Of a DNA stretch of 64,000 bases, positions 1 through 8,541 are shown in pieces. The position numbers were made by a program, and so were the translations under genes. How positions within the stretch are numbered: position 1 is the stretch's first letter; the number at the start of each line of letters is the position of its first letter. The notes below the pieces were generated by a model, which saw nothing but the letters and a program-made list of their open reading frames with translations, searched no databases and was not told the DNA's origin. This DNA is from Rhizobium sp. EC-SD404 (GTDB lineage: Bacteria > Pseudomonadota > Alphaproteobacteria > Rhizobiales > Rhizobiaceae): the NCBI RefSeq assembly GCF_902498825.1, contig NZ_LR701459.1, positions 1,184,001-1,248,000 of the forward strand, given 5' to 3'.

Positions 1-808
1 TCATCATCACGATGCGGCCGACGACCTGCATCGGGCCGATCATCGACGCGGCGAAGACTGCGCTTGCCGCATCGAAACCGCGCTCGCGCAAAAGCGGCAG
101 GATGTGGTTGAGGATCACGCCGTGATTGACGGCGAGCAAGGTGAACCCGGCGGCGAGCAGCCAGAACGGCACCGAATGCAGATGCACGTTGCTTGGATCG
201 GACCTGGGAAGGGCGTGCATCTCTAAATTCGATCGAAATCCATGCTCGAAATGCCGCGCCCCCCACCACATCAGCGGTGCAGCGAAGGCGATGATCAACG
301 CCGCGTAGGTCAGGGAGGCTGCCCGCCAGGATGACAGCTCCGACACATAGTGGCCAAGCGGAAAGGACAGCGTGCCTGCAAAACCGGCGAACAGCGTGAC
401 GAGGGTGATGGCGCGCGTCGCAGTCCTGCCGATCGCTCGGGTCATGAAGGCGAAGGTCGGTTCATAGAGCGAGCCGCCCATGGCGATGCCGATCAGTGCC
501 CACACAAGATAAAACTGCCAAAGCGTCTGAACCTGCGACAGGATGAGCATCATCAGGCCGCCGAGAAGTATGTTGCTGGTCAGGACATGAGGCCCCAGGC
601 CACGATCGATCAGCCGCCCGAAGAGTGGCGAAACGAGCGCGGAGGCAACGATCGCGACCGTCAAGGCGCCGGTGATCGCTGGTTTCGACCAACTGAATTC
701 TGCTTCAAAACGCACGAAAAGCGCTGGAAACGCATAGAATGTGCCGCACCAGATCAATGTTTCGGCGATGGCGATGGCGGCGATCGCCCATTTGTCAGTG
801 CGGTGCAT
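1..808 (-). CDS. MFS transporter (3' part missing, runs off window start)
   Basis: Reading the minus strand from the ATG at 808 gives an open frame to the window edge (about 269 codons), so the C-terminal part is missing. The product starts MHRTDKWAIAAIAIAETLIW and is a chain of hydrophobic helices. A loop of the form GRLIDRG after the second helix is typical of the conserved loop between helices 2 and 3 of major facilitator permeases. The substrate cannot be told. It lies 19 bp downstream of the antiporter gene on the same strand and may be the last gene of the sulfide-linked transcript, although the 86-bp gap before the antiporter makes this uncertain. Confidence 0.75.
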   Translation of the reverse strand, partial: MHRTDKWAIAAIAIAETLIWCGTFYAFPALFVRFEAEFSWSKPAITGALTVAIVASALVSPLFGRLIDRGLGPHVLTSNILLGGLMMLILSQVQTLWQFYLVWALIGIAMGGSLYEPTFAFMTRAIGRTATRAITLVTLFAGFAGTLSFPLGHYVSELSSWRAASLTYAALIIAFAAPLMWWGARHFEHGFRSNLEMHALPRSDPSNVHLHSVPFWLLAAGFTLLAVNHGVILNHILPLLRERGFDAASAVFAASMIGPMQVVGRIVMM

Positions 809-827
809 GTTGTATCCGTCTCGCCCT

Positions 828-2063
828 TCAGGTGGGCGTGTCGGTATAACGCTTGACGACAATGCCCGCCGTGAAACCATGCACAATCGATGACAGCACG
901 ATGACAAGAGCCGTCGCCGCCCACAGTTTTTCAATGTCAACGAACGACGCGTGCCCGGCGGCGAAGGCCATGTAATAGATCGAGCCGACCCCGCGAACGC
1001 CGAAAAAGGCGACATCGTTGCGCGCCTGTCCGCGCAGCGATGTGCCAATGAGCGACAGCCAGGCGATGACCGGGCGGATCACGAAGATCAGAAGAGCGGC
1101 AAGTGTTGCGAGCCGCCAGTCGATGAAGGGCAGGAGATCGAGGAATACGCCGCCAAGCATGAAGAGCATGACCGCGGTCAGCGCATATTCCAGCGGCTCG
1201 ATGAAGTCGTGGAGCTTGCGGTGATAGACGTTTTCCGGCTCGTAGCGGCGGATCGTCAGGCCGGCAACGAAGACTGCGACGAAGCCGTAACCTTCCACCA
1301 GCTCCGTCGTGCCGTAACACAGGATCACGGCCGCAAAGGCGATGACGCCGGCGCCGGACTTGGCGATCGGATTGTGGCTCGGGATGGAGAAGACGATGCG
1401 CGAAAGAATGAAGCCGGTGACGAAGCCGCCGGCGATGCCCATTGCGATGCGGTAGACGACATCGCGCAGCAGCCATTCGAGCCCCCATTGGGTGGGTTCG
1501 AAGCCTTGTGCCGCTACGATGATCGCTAGATAGACGAAGGGAAAGGCGAGCCCGTCATTGAGGCCAGCTTCGGTCGTCAGCGCCAGGCGCACTGGATGCT
1601 CGTTGCCGCGCTGCGGTGGGCCGACCTGAAGATCGCCCGCAAGGACGGGGTCGGTCGGCGACAACGCGGCACCAAGCAGGATCGCGCCTGCGATCGACAG
1701 GCCGGCGAAGGCCCAGCCGGTAAAGGCGACGGCCGCGATCGTCAGCGGCATGGCGATGAGAAGCAGTCTCATGGTCGGCGCGAGAAGCTGGCGATTGAAA
1801 CGGGTATCGATCCGGATGCCGGCCCCGAACAGCGCGACGATGACGGCAAACTCGCTGGCTATTTCCCAGAGATAGCCTTCGTTGATCGGATGAAGAATGT
1901 CCGGCATGCCGGGAATGAACGTGTAGGCGACCACTCCGGACGCGATGAGCAGCGCCGACGCGGCCGGCTCCCAACCGGGAATGAACCTTGGAAACCAGTA
2001 GGAATTGACGACGCTGGCGCCGATCACGAGAAGCAGGATATGGTAGCTGCTGAAATCGAACAT
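828..2063 (-). CDS. Na+/H+ (cation:proton) antiporter, CPA1/NhaP type
   Basis: A 411-residue polytopic inner-membrane protein with about 12 hydrophobic segments. The segment SPTDPVLAGD followed some 25 residues later by TEAGLNDGLAFP is the paired signature of CPA1 antiporters, in which the ND acidic motif carries the exchanged cation and proton. It therefore probably exchanges Na+ or K+ for H+ across the cytoplasmic membrane. There is no C-terminal RCK/TrkA nucleotide-binding domain, so it is the short form. It lies 86 bp downstream of the SulP gene on the same strand; co-transcription with the sulfide operon is possible but not shown. Confidence 0.85.
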   Translation of the reverse strand: MFDFSSYHILLLVIGASVVNSYWFPRFIPGWEPAASALLIASGVVAYTFIPGMPDILHPINEGYLWEIASEFAVIVALFGAGIRIDTRFNRQLLAPTMRLLLIAMPLTIAAVAFTGWAFAGLSIAGAILLGAALSPTDPVLAGDLQVGPPQRGNEHPVRLALTTEAGLNDGLAFPFVYLAIIVAAQGFEPTQWGLEWLLRDVVYRIAMGIAGGFVTGFILSRIVFSIPSHNPIAKSGAGVIAFAAVILCYGTTELVEGYGFVAVFVAGLTIRRYEPENVYHRKLHDFIEPLEYALTAVMLFMLGGVFLDLLPFIDWRLATLAALLIFVIRPVIAWLSLIGTSLRGQARNDVAFFGVRGVGSIYYMAFAAGHASFVDIEKLWAATALVIVLSSIVHGFTAGIVVKRYTDTPT

Positions 2064-2149
2064 GCGTGTCCAGGGCGGCGGTTGCCTTTGGAAATTGGCC
2101 GCTCAACCCGTCTATAGCGGTTCGGCGCGCTCGATGACGACCGCTTTTC

Positions 2150-3856
2150 TCAATCGGTCGCGCGCATGGCTTCAAATTGGGAGAGATGGACGCCGCCGGA
2201 TAGATGCGCGAGAAATTGCGTGGTTCGCAAGCGGTCCATGACGGGGCCTTTCACCTCGCTCAGATGGAGGCGAATGCCGGAATCCTTCAGCCGCTGATTG
2301 ATCTCCTCAAGGCTTTCGAGAGCGCTTGAGTCGATGGCGTTTACGGCGGAGCACATCAGGATGACGTCGCGCAATGCCGGCCGTTCGGTGACCAGTTCGG
2401 CAATGCGATCCTCGAGAAAGCGGCTGTTGGCGAAATAAAGGCTCTCGTCGACCCGGAGCGTCAGCACATGGGGCACGGTCTGCACCCGATGGCGGTCGAC
2501 ATTGCGGAAATGCTCCGTGCCTTCGACATTGCCGACGATGGCGATGTGGGGGCGGCTCGTGCGGTGCAGATGCAGGACGAGCGAGAGGACGACGCCGAGC
2601 ACGACACCCGGCTCGACACCGAGCAGCAGCGTACCGAGGATCGTGGCGGCCATTGCCGCGAAGTCGGTCCTCGAATAGGCCCAGAGCCGCCACAGCGCGC
2701 CGAGATCGACAAGCGACAGGACGGCGACGATGATGGTGGCGGCAAGCGTCGCCCGGGGCAGGTCGGCGAGGAATGGCGTCAGGAACAGGGTTGCCAAAGC
2801 GATACCGACAGCGGTGAAGAGACCTGCGACGGGCGTCTGCGCCCCGGCATCGAAATTGACGACGGAACGGGCAAAGCCGCCGGTGACCGGATAGCCTGCC
2901 GAAAGTCCCGACGCGATGTTGGCAGCGCCGAGCCCGATGAGTTCCTGATCCGGCACGATGCGCTGGCGGCGCTTGGCGGCGAGCGTTTGCGCGACCGAAA
3001 CCGATTCGACGAAGCCGATCAGGCTGATCAGGAGCGCCGGGACAAAGAGTGCCTGAACGACACCGAGATCGATTGCGGGCAGGCCTGGGACCGGCAGACC
3101 TTGCGGGATTTCGCCGACAAGGGCGACGCCGCGCGAACCGAGATCGAGAAGCTTCACGGCGATGACGGTGACAACAATAGCGAAAACAGGACCCGCTTTT
3201 GCAAGCATGTCGGCCGGGCGCGAAGCGAGACCCAGGCGCATCAGCATGGCTTTAAGGCGCAGGCGGATGGCGTACAGGAAACCAAGCGTGAGCACGCCCA
3301 GAACAAGCGTCGGGACATTGATTGCGTGCGCGTTGCCAAACAGCGCAGCGCCGATTTCCGGCAATGTGTCCCCGCGCACGGGAACGCCGAGGATTTGGCC
3401 GAACTGGCCGATGGCAATCAGCAAGCCCGATGCGGTGATGAAGCCGGAGATCACCGGATGGCTCAGGAAATTGGCGAGAAAGCCGAGGCGCAGGATCCCC
3501 ATCACGAGCAGGATCGCGCCGGAGAGAAGTGCAAGCACGATCGCAGCGGTCAGATAATCTGCCGTGCCTGAGGCCGCTACCTCGCCCACGGCCGACGCCG
3601 TCATGAGTGAAACGACGGCAACCGGGCCAACGGCAAGCGTTCGGCTTGTGCCGAAAACAGCATAGGCGACGAGCGGCAGGATCGATGCGTAAAGCCCGAC
3701 CTCCGGTGGTAGGCCAGCGAGCATGGCGTAAGCCAGCGATTGCGGGATCAGCATGATGGTTACGATAACCGCCGCCAGCAGATCGTCCGCAAAGGTCACG
3801 CGACTATAGCTGCGGCCCCATGTCAGAATCGGGAGATAGCGGTGGAGCGCGGCCAT
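2150..3856 (-). CDS. SulP-family anion permease with STAS domain
   Basis: About 568 residues. The N-terminal part has the SulP core: LIPQSLAYAMLAGLPP near residue 45 is the family signature, followed by ten or more membrane helices. The C-terminal ~110 residues form a cytoplasmic STAS domain with the segment CSAVNAIDSSALESL. SulP proteins move sulfate and other anions. At the end of a blh-bigR operon it most likely exports or exchanges sulfite, sulfate or thiosulfate made during sulfide oxidation. I chose the ATG at 3856; an in-frame TTG at 3877 would add seven residues. It starts 32 bp after the pmpB-like gene, in the same direction. Confidence 0.88.
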   Translation of the reverse strand: MAALHRYLPILTWGRSYSRVTFADDLLAAVIVTIMLIPQSLAYAMLAGLPPEVGLYASILPLVAYAVFGTSRTLAVGPVAVVSLMTASAVGEVAASGTADYLTAAIVLALLSGAILLVMGILRLGFLANFLSHPVISGFITASGLLIAIGQFGQILGVPVRGDTLPEIGAALFGNAHAINVPTLVLGVLTLGFLYAIRLRLKAMLMRLGLASRPADMLAKAGPVFAIVVTVIAVKLLDLGSRGVALVGEIPQGLPVPGLPAIDLGVVQALFVPALLISLIGFVESVSVAQTLAAKRRQRIVPDQELIGLGAANIASGLSAGYPVTGGFARSVVNFDAGAQTPVAGLFTAVGIALATLFLTPFLADLPRATLAATIIVAVLSLVDLGALWRLWAYSRTDFAAMAATILGTLLLGVEPGVVLGVVLSLVLHLHRTSRPHIAIVGNVEGTEHFRNVDRHRVQTVPHVLTLRVDESLYFANSRFLEDRIAELVTERPALRDVILMCSAVNAIDSSALESLEEINQRLKDSGIRLHLSEVKGPVMDRLRTTQFLAHLSGGVHLSQFEAMRATD

Positions 3857-3888
3857 GGACCAAGTGCCTTTCGTCAAAAATCAGCCGA

Positions 3889-4317
3889 TCAGGCCCTGCG
3901 CGGTTGTGGCAGGGCGCCGATCATGCGTGCGCCCCACATACCGACCAGCATGGCTGGGACAAAGGCGAGCGTGCCTATCGCACCGAGGCTGAGCGCGGTC
4001 AGTGCCGGCCCTGGGCAGAAACCGCCAAGGCCCCAGCCTATGCCGAAGATCGCCGGCCCGACGAGGATGCGGCTGTCGATGTCTGTGCGCGTCGGCAAAT
4101 GGAAGCGCTCGGCCAGAAGCGGCCTGTCGCGCTTCAGTACAAATCGGTAGCCGACGAAGGCGACGATGACGGCGCCGCCCATAACGAAAGCGAGCGACGG
4201 GTCCCAGGTGCCGAAGACGTCCAGAAAATTGAGGACTTTGGCAGGATCCGACATGCCGGAGATGACCAGTCCGACGCCGAAGAGCAAGCCGATAAGAAGA
4301 TTGATGAGGATGGACAT
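3889..4317 (-). CDS. YeeE/YedE-family half-transporter, second subunit (DUF6691, PmpB-like)
   Basis: A 142-residue membrane protein with four to five hydrophobic segments and the GGFCPGPAL motif, whose cysteine is characteristic of the YeeE/YedE (sulfur transport) superfamily. Two small proteins of this kind, each about half of a TsuA-like thiosulfate carrier, are usually encoded side by side. Its partner ends only 5 bp upstream. Together they probably form a channel for a reduced sulfur species such as thiosulfate. It lies between bigR and the SulP gene in the sulfide-detoxification operon. Confidence 0.85.
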   Translation of the reverse strand: MSILINLLIGLLFGVGLVISGMSDPAKVLNFLDVFGTWDPSLAFVMGGAVIVAFVGYRFVLKRDRPLLAERFHLPTRTDIDSRILVGPAIFGIGWGLGGFCPGPALTALSLGAIGTLAFVPAMLVGMWGARMIGALPQPRRA

Positions 4318-4322
4318 GGTGC

Positions 4323-4751
4323 TCAGGCTCCGAGGACGTGGCGCGTCACGAAGACCGTGACGAAGGCGGTGGCCATGAAAATGATCGTCGCCACGAAGGA
4401 TCGGGCGGAAAGGCGCGAGAGGCCGCAGACGCCGTGGCCGGAAGTGCAGCCATTGCCGTAAACCGAGCCAAATCCGACGAGGAGGCCAGCCGCAACCATC
4501 AACGACACGTTGGATGAGATGGTCTGCTCCACAGGTACGCCCGTGACGAGACCATGGGCAAGAGGCGCGGCGACGAGGCCGACGACGAAGGCCATGCGAC
4601 TTGCAAGGCCATTGTCCTCATAGGGCGGAAGCAGGCGGCCGGCGATGCCGCTGATGCCGGCGATGCGGCCTTCGAAGGCCATGAGCAGGACGGCCGACAG
4701 GCCAATGAGCGCGCCGCCGAACAGCGAAGCGATGGGCGTGAATTCAGTCAT
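4323..4751 (-). CDS. YeeE/YedE-family half-transporter, first subunit (PmpA-like)
   Basis: A 142-residue membrane protein. The segment [17 protein letters not shown] with two cysteines is the hallmark of YeeE/YedE sulfur transporters, where conserved cysteines hand the sulfur compound across the membrane. It partners with the protein encoded 5 bp downstream. It follows bigR by 20 bp on the same strand. This arrangement (blh, bigR, two membrane half-proteins) is the known BigR operon of plant-associated bacteria such as Agrobacterium and Xylella. Confidence 0.87.
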   Translation of the reverse strand: MTEFTPIASLFGGALIGLSAVLLMAFEGRIAGISGIAGRLLPPYEDNGLASRMAFVVGLVAAPLAHGLVTGVPVEQTISSNVSLMVAAGLLVGFGSVYGNGCTSGHGVCGLSRLSARSFVATIIFMATAFVTVFVTRHVLGA

Positions 4752-4771
4752 GATCCAAAATCCGTTCGTTG

Positions 4772-5089
4772 TCAGGGTTTCTGGCAGAACATGCGGTGCA
4801 TCATGGTGATGAACTCGGCCACGCGGGCATCCGCCAGGCTGTAGAAGACCGATTTCGATTCCTTGCGGCCGGCGATGAGGCCGGCTTCGCGCAGCTCGGC
4901 CAGCTGCTGAGAGAGACCGGGCTGGCGAATGCCAAGCCCATCTTCCAGTTCGCGAACCGACCGCTCGCCCTCGACCAGCGCACAGACGATCATCAGCCGG
5001 TTGGGGTTCGAGAGCTTTTTCAGAAAGTCGGACGCCTCACCGACATTTTTCAGCATGTCCTCGACGGCGGCGGTCGTGAGTTCGTTCAT
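4772..5089 (-). CDS. bigR: BigR: ArsR/SmtB-family persulfide-sensing repressor
   Basis: A 105-residue winged-helix protein of ArsR type with the recognition helix around [16 protein letters not shown]. Two cysteines, one in MIVCAL near the start of the domain and one five residues from the C-terminus (MFCQKP), match in placement the Cys pair of BigR/SqrR that forms a di- or tetrasulfide in response to H2S or persulfides. It is expected to repress blh and the genes around it until sulfide appears. The ATG at 5089 overlaps the blh stop by 4 bp (ATGA), implying translational coupling; an alternative ATG at 5104 would add five residues. Confidence 0.9.
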   Translation of the reverse strand: MNELTTAAVEDMLKNVGEASDFLKKLSNPNRLMIVCALVEGERSVRELEDGLGIRQPGLSQQLAELREAGLIAGRKESKSVFYSLADARVAEFITMMHRMFCQKP

Positions 5090-6396
5090 GCGTCGGTGTC
5101 CCATGGTGCGCCGCCGAGGGCGTCGAGCGGCAGCTTCAGATAGCGCCGGCCGTTTGCTTCCGGCTCGGGCAGGCGCCCGCCATTGATGTTGACCTGCAGC
5201 GAATGCAGGATGAGCTTGGGCATGGGCAGGGTCTTGTCGCGTGCCTCTCGAATGGCGACGAACCCGGCCTCGGTCTTCGCCTTCGAGATGTGCGTGTTCT
5301 TCGCCTTCTGTTCTGCGACGGACGATTCCCAGAGCGGCTCGCGGCCATCCGGCTGATAATCGTGCCCGGTGAACACGCGCGTGTCGTCAGGCAGGGCGAG
5401 GATCGCCTGGATCGAGTTCCAAAGCCGCGAAGCGCTGCCGCCAGGAAAATCGGTTCGCGCCGTTCCGCTGTCGGGCATGAACAGGGTGTCATGCACGAAG
5501 GCGGCATCGCCGATCACATAGGTGATCGATGCGAGCGTGTGGCCGGGTGAGAACATGATCTTCCCGTCGATCCCGCCCAGCTTGAAGGTCTCGCCCTCGG
5601 CGAAGACCTTGTCCCATTGCGACCCGTCGGCCGGGAAGTCCGGCCAGTTATAGATGTCTTTCCAAAGCTTCTGCACCTGGACCACCTTGTCGCCGATGGC
5701 CGTCGGCGCGCCGGTCTTTTCCTTCAGATAGCGGGCGGCGGAAAAATGGTCGGCATGGGGGTGCGTGTCGAGGATCCATTGTACCTTCAGCCCGTGCTTT
5801 TTCACGTAGGCCAGGATCGTGTCGGCGTTTTCGGTGCCCGTCGAGCCGGATTTCTCATCGAAATCCAGCACCGGATCGATGATGGCGCAATTCTTTGTTG
5901 CCGGATCGGAAACGACATACTGGATGGACGAGGTGCGCTTGTCGAAGAAGCCGGCCACATCCGGACGCTGCGGCTTGGCCGCGCGCCTGGTGAGCCATGC
6001 CTTGATGCTGCCGAGGTCGGCGCCGTGTTCGGCTGCCAGCGCGTCGAGATCGTCGATCGTCATGCGGCCATCCAGCACTTCGCCCGCCGCCCAAAGCCCG
6101 AGCGAGCGGCCACCGAGCCTACAATGGGCGAGAACTGGACCCTCCGACCCTTCGAGCGCACCTTGGAATTGGCGTATGCGATCTTCCGTCAAGACGCCCG
6201 GCGTCATCGGGATGTAGACGAAGTCCATGTCGCGCGATTTTGCCGCCTGGCGTGCAGCTGCCAGCGCCGGCTGGTCGTCGGCCTCGCCCGACACGCGATT
6301 ATTGATCACGCGGGTGACGCCTGCCTGCCGGGCGCGATCGAAGTCGGCCTCGCTGGGTTGGCCGGAGATCCAAAGCTTGTCGGTGATCTTTTTCAT
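5086..6396 (-). CDS. blh: Blh: bifunctional persulfide dioxygenase / sulfurtransferase
   Basis: A 436-residue two-domain enzyme. The N-terminal ~140 residues are a DUF442/TIGR01244 phosphatase-like sulfurtransferase domain with the active-site loop HCRLGGRS. The rest is a metallo-beta-lactamase fold of the ETHE1 type, with the iron-binding motif THPHADH and further metal histidines in SPGHT and TGHDYQ. It oxidises persulfide or glutathione persulfide to sulfite and passes sulfur to acceptors, which removes H2S. It is the first gene of the bigR operon and reads away from the GNAT gene, so the operator should lie in 6397-6505. Confidence 0.92.
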   Translation of the reverse strand: MKKITDKLWISGQPSEADFDRARQAGVTRVINNRVSGEADDQPALAAARQAAKSRDMDFVYIPMTPGVLTEDRIRQFQGALEGSEGPVLAHCRLGGRSLGLWAAGEVLDGRMTIDDLDALAAEHGADLGSIKAWLTRRAAKPQRPDVAGFFDKRTSSIQYVVSDPATKNCAIIDPVLDFDEKSGSTGTENADTILAYVKKHGLKVQWILDTHPHADHFSAARYLKEKTGAPTAIGDKVVQVQKLWKDIYNWPDFPADGSQWDKVFAEGETFKLGGIDGKIMFSPGHTLASITYVIGDAAFVHDTLFMPDSGTARTDFPGGSASRLWNSIQAILALPDDTRVFTGHDYQPDGREPLWESSVAEQKAKNTHISKAKTEAGFVAIREARDKTLPMPKLILHSLQVNINGGRLPEPEANGRRYLKLPLDALGGAPWDTDA

Positions 6397-6505
6397 GTCG
6401 TCATCTTTTCAGTAGTGTCATAGGGCCGGATGTCGGTTTGATGATTACTACGTAGTTTCGATTGCAAAAAAACGCAATAGAAAATTTGCATGCGATGAGG
6501 TTGGG
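6397..6505. promoter_or_regulatory. blh/bigR operon promoter region with candidate operator palindromes
   Basis: This 109-bp gap between the divergent blh and GNAT genes is markedly more A+T-rich than its surroundings. It holds a perfect 10-bp palindrome ACTACGTAGT at 6447-6456. A second inverted repeat, ATTGC (6461-6465) and GCAAT (6474-6478), surrounds an A-tract. ArsR-family repressors bind such palindromes, so BigR autoregulation through one of these sites is likely. Which of them is the operator cannot be decided from sequence alone. Confidence 0.5.
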
Positions 6506-7093
6506 ATGAGATTGGAGGTTCTCAAGGGATCGGCGATCAGTCCGCATGTGGGGGATCTCGCGCGGTTGAGACCGACCGTCTTTCGCGCCTTTCCGTATCT
6601 TTACGAGGGCTCGGATGCCTATGAGGAGCGCTATCTGGCATCTTATGCCCGGTCCGAAGACAGCGTCTTCGTGCTTGCGTTTGATAGCGACCGGGTCGTT
6701 GGTGCGTCGACCGGCATTCCCATGGCGGATGAGACGGACGAGGCGCAGGCTCCGTTCCTCGATGCCGGGTGGGACGTCGATCGCATCTTCTATTTCGGGG
6801 AATCGGTGCTCTTGCCCGACTATCGCGGGCAGGGAATCGGCGTACGGTTCTTCGAGGAACGGGAGGCCCATGCGGCGGGCCTCGGTCGGTTCGACTGGGC
6901 GGTTTTCTGCGGTGTCGTTCGCCCGCTGGATCATCCGGCACGGCCGGCCGACTACATATCGCTCGACGAGTTCTGGCGCCGACGGGGCTATGCGCCGTTA
7001 ACGGACCTGCAGACGACGTTCAGCTGGCGCGACATTGGCGACGATGCGGAGACGGCCAAGCCCATGAGGTTCTGGGGCAAGCGGATCGGATAG
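6506..7093 (+). CDS. GNAT-family N-acetyltransferase
   Basis: 195 residues. The acetyl-CoA binding motif A is seen as YRGQGIG near residues 107-113, preceded by the beta-strand FGESVLLPD. The substrate is unknown; the C-terminal part (WRRRGYAPL) resembles the usual substrate-side loop of GNAT enzymes. It is divergent from blh and convergent with livF, with only 4 bp between their stops, so it is probably a single-gene unit. Sharing the blh promoter region could bring it under BigR, but nothing in the protein itself points to sulfur metabolism. Confidence 0.85.
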   Translation: MRLEVLKGSAISPHVGDLARLRPTVFRAFPYLYEGSDAYEERYLASYARSEDSVFVLAFDSDRVVGASTGIPMADETDEAQAPFLDAGWDVDRIFYFGESVLLPDYRGQGIGVRFFEEREAHAAGLGRFDWAVFCGVVRPLDHPARPADYISLDEFWRRRGYAPLTDLQTTFSWRDIGDDAETAKPMRFWGKRIG

Positions 7094-7097
7094 ACCC

Positions 7098-7796
7098 TCA
7101 AACCCCAAGCCATTTCTTCTGGACGGCCTTGTCGGCGATGATGTCGGAGGAAGAGCCCTTCCAGACGGTCTCGCCGCGGCCGATCACATGGACGTCGTCG
7201 GCAAGCTCCGTCGCAAAGCCGAAATTCTGTTCCACCAGCACCATGGTCATGCCGGCGGCCTTCAGTTCCGACAGCTTCTCATGGATCTGGCGCACGATGA
7301 TCGGCGCAAGGCCCTCCGTCGGTTCGTCGAGCAGGAGCAGTCGCGGGTTCATCAGAAGGGCGCGCGCGATCGACAGCATCTGCTGTTCGCCGCCAGAGAG
7401 CTCGTTGCCGCCATTGGTCAGGCGCCGCGAAAGGTTCGGGAAGAAATCAAGCACCCGCTCCATGGTCCATTCGGCATTGGCCGGCGCCAGGCGCGTGGCG
7501 AGCTGCAGGTTCTCCTTGACCGTCAGCGACGGAAAGATGTCGCGCGTTTCCGGCACGTAGGCGATGCCGCGACGGGCAATGTCGAACGTGCGCTCGCCGG
7601 CTATATCCTTGCCCTCGATCCTGATCGAGCCGCGCGTTGCCGGCAGCAGGCCCATGATAGCCTTCATGGTCGTCGTCTTGCCGGCGCCATTGCGGCCGAG
7701 AATAGCGAGCACGCGCCCTGCGGCGGCGCGCAGGTTGAGGCCGTAGATGACCTGGGTTTCTCCGTAGCCGGTGTGGAGGTCGTCGATCTCAAGCAT
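7098..7796 (-). CDS. livF: LivF-like ABC transporter ATPase
   Basis: 232 residues from the ATG at 7796. The Walker A GRNGAGKTT, signature LSGGEQQM and Walker B LLLLDEPTEGLAP are all intact, and the size and TEGLAP segment are typical of LivF in HAAT-family importers. It energises uptake with LivG through the LivH-LivM channel. The start overlaps the end of livG by 8 bp, so the two are co-translated. A longer frame upstream to 7910 only repeats the livG coding region and was not used. Because the importer abuts the benzoate genes, aromatic acids are a plausible cargo. Confidence 0.92.
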   Translation of the reverse strand: MLEIDDLHTGYGETQVIYGLNLRAAAGRVLAILGRNGAGKTTTMKAIMGLLPATRGSIRIEGKDIAGERTFDIARRGIAYVPETRDIFPSLTVKENLQLATRLAPANAEWTMERVLDFFPNLSRRLTNGGNELSGGEQQMLSIARALLMNPRLLLLDEPTEGLAPIIVRQIHEKLSELKAAGMTMVLVEQNFGFATELADDVHVIGRGETVWKGSSSDIIADKAVQKKWLGV

Positions 7797-8541
7797 CGGC
7801 GCGCCCGCCCAGATAGATTTCATTGACGAGGCTGCTGCCTCGCGTCTCGTCGGGCGTGCCTTCGAAGACGAGTTCGCCGTAATTGAGCACGCTGACGCGA
7901 TCCGCGACATCGAGCGCGAGATCCATGTCGTGTTCGATGATCACCACCGTCAGGTCGCGGGGCAGCGTCTTCAGCAGACGGTGAAAGCCGTGGATCATTT
8001 CGGGGCCGACGCCGGATGTCGGCTCGTCCATAAGAATGACGCTCGGATCGGTCGCCAGAGCAAGGCCGACTTCCAGCTGCCGCCGCGCGCCGTAGGAGAC
8101 GGCATCGACCGGGTGGTCGAGGAGATCCGACAGCCCGACCTTGGCCGCCACGTCCTTGACCTTGGCCGAAATCTCGCCATCACTCAGCGTATCGCGCAGG
8201 AACCAGCCCGATGCCCCGGAAGCCGTGGCAACGGCGAGCGCCAGGTTTTCCTTGAGCGTCAGCTCGGTGAACAGGTTGTTCTTCTGGTAGGAGCGCGCAA
8301 GCCCGCGCTTGGCCCGCGCTTCCACTGTGTCGCCCGTGACGTCGCGGCCATTGAGGTGAATCGTGCCGGCGGACGGTTTCAGTTCGCCGACGAGGATGTT
8401 GAAAAGCGTGGTTTTGCCGGCGCCGTTCGGCCCGAGGATGACCCGGCGTTCGCCTTTTTCGACAAGGATCGTCACGTCATTGGTGACGTCGATTTGGCCG
8501 AAGGATTTCTTGAGGCCGCGTGCTTCAAGCATGGCTGGCAT
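7789..8541 (-). CDS. livG: LivG-like ABC transporter ATPase
   Basis: 250 residues with Walker A GPNGAGKTTLF, a divergent signature region (VSYGARRQLEVG) as is usual in LivG, Walker B VILMDEPTSGVGP and the switch histidine in VIIEHDM. It is the second ATPase of the Liv-type importer. Its start overlaps the livM stop by about 17 bp; an internal ATG at 8532 is an equally possible start. It pairs with LivF on the cytoplasmic face of the permease. Confidence 0.92.
   Translation of the reverse strand: MPAMLEARGLKKSFGQIDVTNDVTILVEKGERRVILGPNGAGKTTLFNILVGELKPSAGTIHLNGRDVTGDTVEARAKRGLARSYQKNNLFTELTLKENLALAVATASGASGWFLRDTLSDGEISAKVKDVAAKVGLSDLLDHPVDAVSYGARRQLEVGLALATDPSVILMDEPTSGVGPEMIHGFHRLLKTLPRDLTVVIIEHDMDLALDVADRVSVLNYGELVFEGTPDETRGSSLVNEIYLGGRADA

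Noticed and set aside
2468..3571. Long plus-strand open frame (367 codons) opposite the SulP gene
   Set aside because: It is antisense to a well-supported gene, rich in Asp, Glu, Arg and Gln as expected for the shadow of a GC-rich membrane-protein gene, and matches no family.
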